Shown here: positions 8,545 to 17,006 of the stretch, piece after piece
Position numbering within the stretch: the first letter of the stretch is position 1
How the letters are laid out: every line of letters begins with the position of its first letter
NCBI GenBank assembly: GCA_965194505.1
Contig: OZ239144.1
Coordinates: forward strand, 124,001-188,000
Length of the DNA: 64,000 nt
Direction: 5' to 3'
DNA from: Hahnella aquatica
GTDB lineage: Bacteria; Pseudomonadota; Gammaproteobacteria; Burkholderiales; Burkholderiaceae_A
Program-made: the position numbers and the translations under genes
The notes under the pieces: generated by a model
The model's database searches: none
What the model was told of the DNA's origin: nothing
Seen by the model: only the letters and a program-made list of their open reading frames with translations

Positions 8545-8914
8545 TCAGGTGCGCTTTGATGCCAACGGGCTGGTCACGGCCGTGGCCCAAGATGCCGACT
8601 CCGGCCGCGTGCTCATGGTGGCCTTCATGAACCGCGAGGCGCTTGAAGAGACTGCACAGACCGGCCGGGCTGTCTACTTCTCGCGCTCACGACAAAGGCT
8701 CTGGCGCAAGGGAGAAGAGTCTGGCCATGTGCAGCAGGTGCGTGAACTGCGCCTTGACTGCGATGGCGATGTTGTTCTTCTGCAGGTCGCTCAGGCGGGC
8801 GGCATTGCCTGCCACACCGGCCGAGCATCTTGCTTTTATTCCGTGCTGTCCGATGGTCGTTGGGCACCGGTGGATCCCATCCTCAAAGACCCGGAGGCCA
8901 TTTATGGCAAGTGA
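8528..8914 (+). CDS. hisI: Phosphoribosyl-AMP cyclohydrolase
   Basis: A 128-residue zinc/magnesium enzyme that opens the purine ring of PR-AMP. The start is GTG 8528 inside the hisF end, giving VSDWLDQVRFDANG. The zinc and magnesium ligand region is visible as LDCDGDVVLLQV and GIACHTGRASCFY. HisI and HisE are separate genes here, unlike the fused enterobacterial form. It overlaps hisE by 11 bases. Confidence 0.94.
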   Translation: MSDWLDQVRFDANGLVTAVAQDADSGRVLMVAFMNREALEETAQTGRAVYFSRSRQRLWRKGEESGHVQQVRELRLDCDGDVVLLQVAQAGGIACHTGRASCFYSVLSDGRWAPVDPILKDPEAIYGK

Positions 8915-9242
8915 AGACCTGCTGGCGCGCCTGGCAGACACCATTGAGTCCAGGCGTGGGCTGGACCCAGACAAGAGCTATGTGGCCAGGCTTCTGGCAC
9001 AGGCGCCGGATGCGGCCTTGAAGAAGATCGGCGAGGAGGCCACCGAGACCGTCATGGCCGCCAAGGACAATCAGCCCGAGCGCATCGTCTCGGAAATGGC
9101 AGACCTCTGGTTTCACAGCCTGGTCGTGCTCGTGCAGCACGGCCTTCGGCCGGAGCAGGTCTTGGCCGAGCTCGAGCGACGCGAGGGCCTCTCTGGTCTG
9201 GATGAAAAAGCCGCACGCAAGGCAAGGAGCCGTCAAACATGA
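8904..9242 (+). CDS. hisE: Phosphoribosyl-ATP pyrophosphatase
   Basis: A 112-residue all-helical MazG-like hydrolase that removes pyrophosphate from PR-ATP. The metal-binding region KKIGEEATETVMAAKD, followed by EMADLWFHSLVVL, is typical. The start ATG 8904 lies in the hisI tail, and the stop overlaps the HIT gene by four bases, so the whole hisB-hinT run is translationally coupled. Confidence 0.95.
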   Translation: MASEDLLARLADTIESRRGLDPDKSYVARLLAQAPDAALKKIGEEATETVMAAKDNQPERIVSEMADLWFHSLVVLVQHGLRPEQVLAELERREGLSGLDEKAARKARSRQT

Positions 9243-9583
9243 ACTGTATTTTTTGCAAGATCGTCGCCGGGGAGATCCCCGCTCAGAAGGTGTTTGAGGA
9301 TGAAGACCTTTTGGCCTTTCGGGACATTCATCCCAAGGCCCCGCTGCACCTGCTCGTCATCCCCAAGAAGCACATCGAGTCCATGGCCAGCCTGGCCGAG
9401 GCCGACACCCAGGTCATGGGTCGAATGATGGTTCTCGCAGGCCGGCTCGCAGCTGAAAATGGCTCCCCAGATGGCTTTCGCACCGTGGTCAACACCGGTC
9501 GGGTGGGGCGGCAGGAGGTGTATCATCTTCACATGCATCTGCTGGGCGGGCCGGAACCGCTTGGCAGTTCTGCGGCCTTTTAA
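9239..9583 (+). CDS. hinT: Histidine triad (HIT) nucleotide hydrolase
   Basis: A 114-residue HIT protein of the HinT type (purine phosphoramidase). The N-terminal CIFCKIVAGEIP, LLVIPKKHIESM and the triad HLHMHLLGG near the C-terminus are all present. Its place between hisE and tatA is standard for Burkholderiales. Its physiological substrate here is unknown. Confidence 0.94.
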   Translation: MNCIFCKIVAGEIPAQKVFEDEDLLAFRDIHPKAPLHLLVIPKKHIESMASLAEADTQVMGRMMVLAGRLAAENGSPDGFRTVVNTGRVGRQEVYHLHMHLLGGPEPLGSSAAF

Positions 9584-9600
9584 TCCATCGGAGCACGCAA

Positions 9601-9840
9601 ATGGGTACGTTCAGTGTCTGGCACTGGTTGATCGTTCTGCTGATCATTCTGCTCGTCTTTGGCACGAAGAAGCTTCGCAACATTGGCTCAGACCTCGGCG
9701 GCGCTGTGAAGGGCTTCAAAGATGGCATGAAGGAAGGCGGCGCGAGCGCAGAAGACAAGCCCGGAGAGCCGGTCACGGCCAAGGTCGAGGCTCGCACCAT
9801 CGACGTCGAGGCCAAAGACAAAACCAACACAGGCGCCTGA
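9601..9840 (+). CDS. tatA: Sec-independent translocase subunit TatA
   Basis: A 79-residue protein with one N-terminal membrane helix (WHWLIVLLIILLVFGTKKLR), the FGTKKLR hinge, an amphipathic helix with GSDLGGAVKGFKDGMK, and a short charged tail. It forms the size-variable channel of the twin-arginine system, which exports folded proteins. A local substrate is likely the Rieske protein at 12462-13133. Confidence 0.96.
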   Translation: MGTFSVWHWLIVLLIILLVFGTKKLRNIGSDLGGAVKGFKDGMKEGGASAEDKPGEPVTAKVEARTIDVEAKDKTNTGA

Positions 9841-9873
9841 GCCCCCTAGGGGCTTGCAGGCGGCGAGTCAACC

Positions 9874-10323
9874 GTGCTGGACATTGGCTTTACCGAACTC
9901 GCCCTCATTGCTGGCGTGGGTCTGGTGGTTCTGGGGCCACAGCGCCTGCCCGTGGTCACCCGAACCGTGGGGGCTTTGTTGGGCCGAGCGCAACGCTACG
10001 TGTCCGATGTCAAGAACGACATCCAACGCCAGATGGACCTCGAAGAACTTCGCAAGGCGCAGCGGGCCGTGTCCGACATCGGGCAGTCCATTCAGAGCAG
10101 TGTCTCGAGCGTGGAGCAAGAGGTTCAAGGGGTGACCCAGGGCCTCTCCGACGATGTCAATCAAGGCTCTGACTTTTCCTCGCCCTTCGATCGCCGCGCA
10201 GGCCTCTTCATCGGCGCGCCTGAGCGCACCTGGAGCGAGGAGCAGAACGACCAACGGGTGCGTGACCGTGTTCGCAATCGGCTGCGCAAGCGCTACCTGA
10301 CCAAGAAGCCGCGCCATGACTGA
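9874..10323 (+). CDS. tatB: Sec-independent translocase subunit TatB
   Basis: A 149-residue protein starting at GTG 9874. It has a membrane helix (GFTELALIAGVGLVVLGPQR) followed by the LGPQRLPVV hinge and a long amphipathic region, as expected for TatB, which with TatC binds twin-arginine signals. A small hairpin (gcccc / ggggc, 9841-9853) lies in the 33-bp gap after tatA and may adjust tatA:tatB expression. The stop overlaps tatC by 8 bases. Confidence 0.95.
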   Translation: MLDIGFTELALIAGVGLVVLGPQRLPVVTRTVGALLGRAQRYVSDVKNDIQRQMDLEELRKAQRAVSDIGQSIQSSVSSVEQEVQGVTQGLSDDVNQGSDFSSPFDRRAGLFIGAPERTWSEEQNDQRVRDRVRNRLRKRYLTKKPRHD

Positions 10324-11083
10324 TCCCCAGAACAGCTCGCCCCCCGAAGAGGGCTTCATGACCCACCTGGTTGAGCTGCGCGATCGCCTGATCAAGGCGG
10401 CCCTCTCCGTGCTGGTGGTCTTCTTGGGCCTGGTCTACTGGGCCCCGCAGATCTACTCCATTTTTGCAGAGCCTCTCATTGCCACCCTGCCGGCCGGCTC
10501 AAGCATGATCGCCACCGATGTCACGGCGCCCTTCTTCGTGCCCATGAAGGTGACCATGCTGGTGGCCTTTGTGCTGGCGCTGCCCTACGTGCTCTACCAG
10601 GCCTGGGCCTTCGTGGCCCCGGGCCTCTACACCCACGAGAAGCGGCTGGCCATGCCAATCATCGTCACCAGTTTCTTGCTCTTTCTCGTGGGCATGGCCT
10701 TCGCGTACTTCTTTGTGTTCCCTGCGGTGTTCGGCTTTGTGGCGGCCTACACGCCAGAGGGTGTTCAGATGGCCACCGACATCGACAAGTACCTGAGCTT
10801 TGCCTTGAGCCTCTTCCTGGTCTTTGGCCTGTCCTTCGAGACCCCTGTGGTGCAGATGGTGCTCATTCGGATGGGGGTGGTGTCGCTGCAGAAGATGATT
10901 GATTTCAGGCCGTATTTCATCGTGGCCGCCTTTGTGGTGGCCGCCATCGTGACCCCGCCCGACGTGATCTCGCAGCTCATGCTGGCCATCCCGCTGTGCC
11001 TGCTCTACCAGCTGGGCATTTGGTTGTCTGGCTGGATCAAACCGACCGACCGCACTGCCGCAGCCCAGGATTCTTCCAGCTAA
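10316..11083 (+). CDS. tatC: Sec-independent translocase subunit TatC
   Basis: A 255-residue inner-membrane protein with six predicted membrane helices. The conserved cytoplasmic N-terminus FMTHLVELRDRLIKA and the periplasmic segment AFVAPGLYTHEKR mark TatC, the twin-arginine signal receptor. It is the last gene of tatABC and converges with the protease gene at 11149 across a 65-bp gap. Confidence 0.97.
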   Translation: MTDPQNSSPPEEGFMTHLVELRDRLIKAALSVLVVFLGLVYWAPQIYSIFAEPLIATLPAGSSMIATDVTAPFFVPMKVTMLVAFVLALPYVLYQAWAFVAPGLYTHEKRLAMPIIVTSFLLFLVGMAFAYFFVFPAVFGFVAAYTPEGVQMATDIDKYLSFALSLFLVFGLSFETPVVQMVLIRMGVVSLQKMIDFRPYFIVAAFVVAAIVTPPDVISQLMLAIPLCLLYQLGIWLSGWIKPTDRTAAAQDSSS

Positions 11084-11148
11084 ACGTTTTGCTGTTCGGC
11101 GGCTTCAGTGAACGATGGGCCCGCCCTGCCCCCTAAGAGTGGCTGGGC

Positions 11149-12360
11149 TTACTGCGGTCGTGGCATCCGCGGTGCGGGCCGCTCGGCCACGGTGATCACC
11201 AGCTCGGCGGGCTTGCCTTGGCGAATCACCTTGAAGGTGGCCTTGTTGCCCGGGGCAATGGCGGCCACATTCGAGAGCAGGTCAGCCTGGTTGCGCACCT
11301 TCTCGGCGTTCACGCCCACCACCACATCGCCCACCTTCATGCCGCCCCGGTCGGCAGGCCCGCCGCGCACCACACCCGCAATGATGCTGCCCTCGGCACT
11401 GGGCAGTTGGAAGCTCTCGGCGATGTCGGCATTCACATCCTGAAGCTCAACCCCAATGAAGCCGCGGCTCACCCGGCCAGAGCGGATCAGGCTCTCCATG
11501 ACGTCCTTGGCCATGTCGGCCGAGATGGCAAATCCAATGCCCATGCTGCCGCCTGAGCGGGAGTAGATGGCCGTGTTGATGCCGATGAGGTTTCCATTGG
11601 CATCGACCAAGGCACCACCGGAGTTGCCGGGGTTGATGGCTGCATCGGTCTGAATGAAGTTCTCGAAGGTGCTGAGCCGCAACTGTTTGCGGCCCACAGC
11701 GCTCACGATGCCTTGGGTGACGGTCAGCCCCACGCCAAAAGGGTTTCCAATGGCCAGCACGGTGTCGCCCACCCGCATTTCCGCGGGCTTGCCAAAGCGA
11801 ATCACGGGCAGGTTGTCGAGCCGAATGCGCAGCACGGCCAGGTCGGTCTCGGGGTCTGTGCCCACTACACGGGCCTGGGCGCGCCGGCCATCGGCCAGGG
11901 CCACCTCAATCTGCTCGGCCGTCTCGATCACATGGTGGTTGGTGAGCACATAGCCCTCGGGGCTGACGATCACACCGGACCCCAGGCCCACCTGCTCCTG
12001 GCCTTGCCCCCGGGGCTCGCCGAACTGGTCGCCAAAGAACCGCCGGAACAAAGGGTCATTCAGGAAGGGGTGAGGGGCCTGGGCCTGGCGCTGGGTGGTG
12101 AAGACATAGACCACCGCCGGCATGGCCCGGGCCGCCGCCTCCCGCAGGCTGCTGGCCGGCGGGGTGGCCTCGCTCTGGAGCACGCTGGCGGGCTGGGAGG
12201 CGTCGCCACGCAGGCTCACCTGCTGGTCCGACATGCCCAGCCCCGAGAGGCTGGGCAGCCAATGGGGCTTGAGCGTGCTGAGGACGAACAGGACTGCCAA
12301 GGCCAGGGTGGTGGCCTGCGCGAAGAGCAGCCAGAGACGTTTGATCATGTGAAAAGGCAT
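11149..12360 (-). CDS. DegS-like membrane-anchored serine protease
   Basis: A 403-residue HtrA-family protease. It has one N-terminal membrane anchor (about 9-29), a trypsin-like domain with His 143 (LTNHHVIE), Asp 173 (DPETDLAVL) and Ser 247 (NPGNSGGALV), and a single PDZ domain (about 300-395). One PDZ and an uncleaved anchor fit DegS/AlgW, which cut anti-sigma factor RseA during envelope stress, rather than DegP. A second in-frame ATG at 12348 is possible. It is divergent from petA. Confidence 0.88.
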   Translation of the reverse strand: MPFHMIKRLWLLFAQATTLALAVLFVLSTLKPHWLPSLSGLGMSDQQVSLRGDASQPASVLQSEATPPASSLREAAARAMPAVVYVFTTQRQAQAPHPFLNDPLFRRFFGDQFGEPRGQGQEQVGLGSGVIVSPEGYVLTNHHVIETAEQIEVALADGRRAQARVVGTDPETDLAVLRIRLDNLPVIRFGKPAEMRVGDTVLAIGNPFGVGLTVTQGIVSAVGRKQLRLSTFENFIQTDAAINPGNSGGALVDANGNLIGINTAIYSRSGGSMGIGFAISADMAKDVMESLIRSGRVSRGFIGVELQDVNADIAESFQLPSAEGSIIAGVVRGGPADRGGMKVGDVVVGVNAEKVRNQADLLSNVAAIAPGNKATFKVIRQGKPAELVITVAERPAPRMPRPQ

Positions 12361-12461
12361 TATGGCTGGAACCTAGGGGCTTGGTTGGGCTAAAATAAGA
12401 GGTTCCCTTGAATCGAAGTTTGAAACCAAGTCGCCCAAGGCCGGGCCGAGGAGTCTTTCGA

Positions 12462-13133
12462 ATGTCTGAGCAGAATGCCGCCAAGCCGCCACTCGGCCTG
12501 GCTTCCGAGATCACGTCTGGTGCCTCTTTCTCCATGCCGCAAGGGCCCGAGCCCAACCGCCGCAACTGGATGATCACCTGCGGTGCCGCGGGTGGTGTGG
12601 TGGGTGCAGCCGTTGGCCTGCCGTTCCTCATCTCGATGGCCCCGTCTGAGAAGGCCAAGTCGGCCGGCGCTCCCGTCGAGGTCGACATCGCCGACATCGC
12701 ACCCGGCGGCGTGAAGATCGTCGAGTGGCGTGGCAAGCCCGTCTGGATCGTTCGTCGCACCCCCGAGATGCTTGCCAGCCTGAAGGGCACCGAGACCCAG
12801 CTCGCCGACCCAAACTCCGATCGCAAGGATTACCCCGTTCCGGATTACGCCAAGAACGAGCACCGCTCCATCAAGCCTGAGTTCCTCATCACGGTGGGCA
12901 TTTGCACCCACCTGGGCTGCTCGCCGGTGCCCAAGTTCGAGGGCGGCTCGGCCTCGGGCATCTCGGCCGACTGGAAAACAGGCTTCTTCTGCCCCTGCCA
13001 CGGCTCCACCTTCGACATCTCCGGCCGCGTGTTTGCCAACAAGCCCGCGCCAGACAACCTCGAGGTGCCCCGGCACATGTATCTCTCAGATTCCCGTGTG
13101 GTCATCGGGAAAGACGAGCAGGGCGAAGCTTAA
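12462..13133 (+). CDS. petA: Ubiquinol-cytochrome c reductase, Rieske Fe-S subunit
   Basis: A 223-residue Rieske protein of the bc1 complex. It has a twin-arginine signal-anchor (RRNWMITC, Arg 33-34, then a hydrophobic helix) and the 2Fe-2S ligand boxes CTHLGC (148-153) and CPCHGS (177-182). I chose ATG 12462, which has a GAGGAG site 9 bases upstream, over an in-frame ATG 18 codons earlier. tatABC encoded just upstream probably exports it. Confidence 0.96.
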   Translation: MSEQNAAKPPLGLASEITSGASFSMPQGPEPNRRNWMITCGAAGGVVGAAVGLPFLISMAPSEKAKSAGAPVEVDIADIAPGGVKIVEWRGKPVWIVRRTPEMLASLKGTETQLADPNSDRKDYPVPDYAKNEHRSIKPEFLITVGICTHLGCSPVPKFEGGSASGISADWKTGFFCPCHGSTFDISGRVFANKPAPDNLEVPRHMYLSDSRVVIGKDEQGEA

Positions 13134-13163
13134 ATTTAGATTTTTCACCAAAGGACATCTGTC

Positions 13164-14567
13164 ATGGCAGCGGAAAAAGTTGTGCAGGCCACGGGCTTAC
13201 TCGGCTGGGTCGATCGCCGGTTCCCCCTGATCTCCCTCTACAAGGCGCATCTCTCCGAGTACTACGCGCCCAAGAACTTCAACTTCTGGTACTTCTTCGG
13301 CAGCCTGGCCATGGTCGTGCTGGTGCTTCAAATTGTCACCGGCATCTTTTTGGTCATGCACTACAAGCCCGATGCCTCCCTCAATGCGGCCGGCATTCCC
13401 GTGGCCTTTGCCAGTGTGGAATACATCATGCGAGAGGTGCCCTTTGGCTGGCTCATCCGCTACATGCACTCCACCGGCGCCTCGGCCTTCTTTGTCGTGG
13501 TCTTCCTGCACATGTTCCGCGGCCTCATGTACGGCTCTTACCGTGAGCCACGCGAACTCATCTGGATCTTCGGCTGCCTCATCTTCTTGGTCCTCATGGC
13601 GGAAGCCTTCTTTGGCTACCTGCTTCCCTGGGGTCAGATGTCGTACTGGGGCGCCCAGGTCATCGTGAACCTCTTTGCTGCCATTCCCCTCATCGGGCCC
13701 GACCTCGCCGTCTGGGTGCGCGGTGACTTCGTGGTGGGCGACGCCACCCTGAACCGCTTCTTTGCCTTCCACGTGATTGCGTTGCCCTTGGTGCTGGTGG
13801 GTCTCGTGGCCGCCCACATCATTGCGCTGCACGAGGTGGGCTCGAACAACCCCGACGGCGTGGAGATCAAGGCCAAGAAGGATTCCAACGGCATTCCCTT
13901 GGATGGCATCCCCTTCCATCCCTATTACACCGTGCACGACATCGTGGGCTTTGCGGGCTTTGCCTTCATCTTTGCCGCGGTGGTCTTTTTCGCGCCGGAG
14001 TTTGGCGGCTACTTCCTCGAGTACAACAACTTCATTCCGGCCGACCCCTTGGTCACGCCGCCGCACATCGCGCCGGTCTGGTACTTCACGCCTTACTACT
14101 CCATGCTGCGGGCCGTGACCGATGTCTTCACCTGGGTCTTCGTGGCGGCTGCCATCATCGGTGCCTACGGCTTCTGGCGCTTCAAGCCGGGCAGCCTGGT
14201 GGCCTTTGGCGGTGTGGGCGCCATGCTGGTTCTGGCCATTCTCTTTCGACTGCTCGATGCCAAGTTCTGGGGCGTCGCCGTCATGGGTGGCGCGGTGATC
14301 ATCATGTTCTTCCTGCCCTGGCTCGACAAATCCCCAGTGAAGTCCATTCGGTATCGGCCGAGCTGGCAGAAGTGGCTCTACGGCATCTTCGTGGCGAACT
14401 TCTTCGTGCTGGGCTACCTGGGCGTGCTGCCACCAACCCCGGTGGGCCAGATCGTGTCGCAACTTGGCACCATCTACTACTTCGCCTTCTTCATGCTCAT
14501 GCCGTTCTGGACGCCCTTGGGTGAGTTCAAGCAGGTGCCCGAGCGCGTTGTATTCCAGCCCCATTGA
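13164..14567 (+). CDS. petB: Cytochrome b of the bc1 complex
   Basis: A 467-residue integral-membrane cytochrome b, with the full b/c fusion length of bacterial bc1 complexes (not the split b6/subunit IV form). Seen are the quinone-site motif PDPLVTPPHIAPVWYF (variant of the PEWY region is PVWY) and the haem-binding helix segments RYMHSTGASAFF and FFAFHVIALPLV. It transfers electrons from ubiquinol to the low-potential chain in the inner membrane. It sits 30 bases after petA. Confidence 0.97.
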   Translation: MAAEKVVQATGLLGWVDRRFPLISLYKAHLSEYYAPKNFNFWYFFGSLAMVVLVLQIVTGIFLVMHYKPDASLNAAGIPVAFASVEYIMREVPFGWLIRYMHSTGASAFFVVVFLHMFRGLMYGSYREPRELIWIFGCLIFLVLMAEAFFGYLLPWGQMSYWGAQVIVNLFAAIPLIGPDLAVWVRGDFVVGDATLNRFFAFHVIALPLVLVGLVAAHIIALHEVGSNNPDGVEIKAKKDSNGIPLDGIPFHPYYTVHDIVGFAGFAFIFAAVVFFAPEFGGYFLEYNNFIPADPLVTPPHIAPVWYFTPYYSMLRAVTDVFTWVFVAAAIIGAYGFWRFKPGSLVAFGGVGAMLVLAILFRLLDAKFWGVAVMGGAVIIMFFLPWLDKSPVKSIRYRPSWQKWLYGIFVANFFVLGYLGVLPPTPVGQIVSQLGTIYYFAFFMLMPFWTPLGEFKQVPERVVFQPH

Positions 14568-14587
14568 TTCTTGAGCGACTCTCGACC

Positions 14588-15370
14588 ATGACCACTTCCA
14601 ACTTTCTGCGTCGACTGGCCGTGATGGCCACGGCTTTGTCTGGCCTGGTGTCCGCACCGGCTGTTCTGGCCGCTGGCCCTTCGGTGGCGCTCGACACTTT
14701 CCCTGTCACCAAGGTCAACGATGTGGCGGCCCTTCAAAATGGCGCCAAGGTCTTCATGAATTACTGCCTGGGCTGCCACAGCATCTCGCAGGTGCGCTAC
14801 AACAAGCTGCGCGACCTCGGCCTCTCGGAAGAGCAGATCAAGGGCAACCTCATGCTCACCCAGGCCAAGTTCGGAGACCCCATCCTCACCACCCTGCCAC
14901 TCAAGGGTGCCAAGGAATGGTTCGGAAAGGCCCCGCCCGACCTCTCGCTCACCGCGCGCTCCCGCTCCTCGCGCAGCGGCACGGGTGGCGATTGGATCTA
15001 CACCTACATGCGCGGCTACTACGTCGACCCCTCCCGCCCCACGGGCTGGAACAACACGGTCTATCCGGCAGTTGGCATGCCCCACGTGCTCTGGGAACTC
15101 CAGGGCACGAACCGGGCCGAGTTCAAGAAGGTCACCGCCCAAGGCGAGGAAACCGAGGTCTTTAGCAAGTTCGTCAATGAGAAGCCCGGCACCCTCTCTG
15201 TGGCCGACTACGACAACCTCGTGGCCGACCTCACCGCCTTTCTAGTCTGGGTGGCAGAACCCGTGGCTCAGACCCGCAAACAGGTGGGTGTCTGGGTGTT
15301 GCTCTTCCTCGCCCTCTTCTTCGTCTTTGCCTGGCGCCTGAATGCCGCGTTCTGGAAAGACATCAAGTAA
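14588..15370 (+). CDS. petC: Cytochrome c1 of the bc1 complex
   Basis: A 260-residue cytochrome c1 with an N-terminal signal peptide (cut near AVLAAG), a haem c site CLGCH (60-64), the axial methionine region AVGMPHVLWE, and a C-terminal membrane anchor (VWVLLFLALFFVFAWRL). Start ATG 14588 gives a clean signal peptide; an ATG 8 codons upstream is in frame but lies too close to the petB stop. Confidence 0.96.
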   Translation: MTTSNFLRRLAVMATALSGLVSAPAVLAAGPSVALDTFPVTKVNDVAALQNGAKVFMNYCLGCHSISQVRYNKLRDLGLSEEQIKGNLMLTQAKFGDPILTTLPLKGAKEWFGKAPPDLSLTARSRSSRSGTGGDWIYTYMRGYYVDPSRPTGWNNTVYPAVGMPHVLWELQGTNRAEFKKVTAQGEETEVFSKFVNEKPGTLSVADYDNLVADLTAFLVWVAEPVAQTRKQVGVWVLLFLALFFVFAWRLNAAFWKDIK

Positions 15371-15402
15371 GCACGGCGACAAACGGCTTGGCCACATTCA
15401 AC

Positions 15403-15438
15403 GGGCGGGCCCCTTCGGGGGTCTGCCCAAATTTTTTT
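15403..15438 (+). terminator. Rho-independent terminator after petABC
   Basis: An 11-bp stem (15403-15413 with 15418-15428, two G-U pairs) closed by a TTCG loop and followed by AAA and a run of seven T. This is the clearest intrinsic terminator in the window. It ends the petABC transcript immediately before the sspA ribosome-binding site, so sspA needs its own promoter or read-through. Confidence 0.9.
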
Positions 15439-15452
15439 GAGGAGACTCCTTC

Positions 15453-16052
15453 ATGATGGTTCTTTACTCCGGCACCACCTGCCCCTTTAGCCAGCGCTGT
15501 CGGTTCGTGCTCTTTGAGAAGGGCATGGATTTCGAGATCCGCGATGTAGACCTCTTCAACAAGCCCGAAGACATCAACGTCATGAACCCCTATGGGCAGG
15601 TGCCCATCCTCGTCGAGCGCGACCTCATCCTCTATGAGTCCAACATCATCAACGAGTACATCGACGAGCGCTTCCCCCACCCCCAGCTCATGCCGGCCGA
15701 CCCAGTCCAGCGCGCCCGGGCCCGCCTGCTGCTGCTCAACTTTGAGCGCGAGGTCTTCATTCACGTCGACACCCTCGAGCGCCAGGATGCCAAGAAGGTG
15801 GACAAAGCCCGTGCCACCGTTCGCGATCGCCTCTCGCAATTGGCGCCCGTGGTGGCCAAGTCCAAGTTCATGATGGGCGAAGAGTTCTCGATGATCGATG
15901 TGGCGCTTGCGCCATTGCTCTGGCGCCTGGATCACTACGGCATCGACCTGCCCAAGGCAGCTGCCCCCGTGCTCAAGTACGCCGAGCGGATCTTTGCGCG
16001 GCCGGCCTTCTTCGAGGCGCTCACGCCGTCTGAAAAGGTCATGCGCCGCTGA
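15453..16052 (+). CDS. sspA: Stringent starvation protein A
   Basis: A 199-residue GST-fold protein with a thioredoxin-like N-domain (LYSGTTCPFSQRCRFVLFEK) and a helical C-domain. SspA binds RNA polymerase and affects acid and starvation responses in enterobacteria; in Burkholderiales it regularly follows petABC, as here. A GAGGAG site at 15439-15444 precedes the ATG by 8 bases. Confidence 0.94.
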   Translation: MMVLYSGTTCPFSQRCRFVLFEKGMDFEIRDVDLFNKPEDINVMNPYGQVPILVERDLILYESNIINEYIDERFPHPQLMPADPVQRARARLLLLNFEREVFIHVDTLERQDAKKVDKARATVRDRLSQLAPVVAKSKFMMGEEFSMIDVALAPLLWRLDHYGIDLPKAAAPVLKYAERIFARPAFFEALTPSEKVMRR

Positions 16053-16073
16053 TTCAGCGTTCGAACCCATCGC

Positions 16074-16535
16074 ATGTCAGAGCAGACGTCCACCAAGCCT
16101 TACCTCATTCGGGCCCTCTATGAGTGGTGCACCGACAACGGGCTCACGCCCTACCTGGCCGTCTCGGTGGATGAGCACACCCGTGTACCACGGGCCCATG
16201 TTCGCAATGGCGAGATCGTGCTCAACATCAGCGCCCTGGCCACCCACCGACTGCAGCTCACCAACACCGAGGTCAGCTTCACGGCGCGCTTCTCTGGTGT
16301 GGCCGAAGAGATCTGGGTGCCCATTGCGCAGGTCACGGCCATCTATGCCAAGGAAACAGGCCACGGCATGGCCTTCGAGGTGAGCAAACCGCCTGCAGAA
16401 CTGGTGTCAGTGTCTTCTGAAACCTTGGCCCCGAGCAGTGTGGGTGAGGCCGATGACGAGCCTCCCTCACCGCCTGCACCGCCCGCGGGCGGGCCCTCGC
16501 CCAGTGGCCGCCCCACCCTTCGCCGGGTGAAATAA
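16074..16535 (+). CDS. sspB: ClpXP specificity factor SspB
   Basis: A 153-residue protein with the SspB substrate-binding fold (PYLIRALYEWCTDNGLTPYLAV, then VRNGEIVLNIS). It delivers ssrA-tagged peptides to ClpXP. After a proline/acidic linker the C-terminus ends in RPTLRRVK, matching the ClpX-binding tail of the family. It follows sspA by 21 bases. Confidence 0.93.
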   Translation: MSEQTSTKPYLIRALYEWCTDNGLTPYLAVSVDEHTRVPRAHVRNGEIVLNISALATHRLQLTNTEVSFTARFSGVAEEIWVPIAQVTAIYAKETGHGMAFEVSKPPAELVSVSSETLAPSSVGEADDEPPSPPAPPAGGPSPSGRPTLRRVK

Positions 16536-16558
16536 GCGACAATTCAAGTTGTGGTCGG

Positions 16559-16634
16559 GCCGACTTAGCTCAGTTGGTAGAGCAACCGCCTTGTAAGCGG
16601 TAGGTCATCTGTTCGAGTCAGATAGTCGGCACCA
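16559..16634 (+). tRNA. tRNA-Thr (TGT)
   Basis: A complete 76-nt cloverleaf with a 7-bp acceptor stem (gccgact / agtcggc), D-stem gctc/gagc, anticodon stem accgc/gcggt with loop cttgtaa, T-loop ttcgagt and an encoded CCA end. The anticodon is TGT at 16592-16594. A short hairpin with a T6 loop (16636-16649) follows and may end the transcript before the converging grxD. Confidence 0.97.
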
Positions 16635-16646
16635 AGCCTTTTTTGG

Positions 16647-16976
16647 CTAGGCCTTCGTCACCACCCCAGCATCGGCGAGCAGCTGCTGCAGCTCTCCAGA
16701 TTCAAACATCTCGTTCATGATGTCGCTGCCACCGATGAACTCACCCTTCACATAGAGCTGAGGAATCGTGGGCCAGTTGGCATGCTCCTTTACGGCCTGG
16801 CGCACCGACTCATCCTCGAGCACATTCACGGTGGCCACTTGGGTGACGCCACAACTCTTGAGCAGGGAAATCGCCTTCCCTGAGAAGCCACACTGCGGAA
16901 ACTGGGCAGAGCCCTTCATGAAGAGCACCACCGGGTTGTCATTGACGGTTTGTTCCACAAAGCCCTTGGCATCCAT
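16647..16976 (-). CDS. grxD: Monothiol glutaredoxin
   Basis: A 109-residue CGFS-type glutaredoxin (Cys 29 in FPQCGFS) with the glutathione-binding segments WPTIPQLYVKGEFIGGSDI. Such proteins carry and hand over 2Fe-2S clusters, usually with BolA proteins such as the one at 1128-1373. It is the last gene of the leftward block from ilvA to grxD. Confidence 0.95.
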   Translation of the reverse strand: MDAKGFVEQTVNDNPVVLFMKGSAQFPQCGFSGKAISLLKSCGVTQVATVNVLEDESVRQAVKEHANWPTIPQLYVKGEFIGGSDIMNEMFESGELQQLLADAGVVTKA

Positions 16977-17006
16977 CTCGCACAGTTCCTTTCGTTGAAA
17001 GCATCA

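Noticed and set aside
13197..14657. A 486-codon open frame on the minus strand
   Set aside because: It mirrors cytochrome b, and the composition (His, Glu, Asp, Gly) is that of a mirror of hydrophobic codons.
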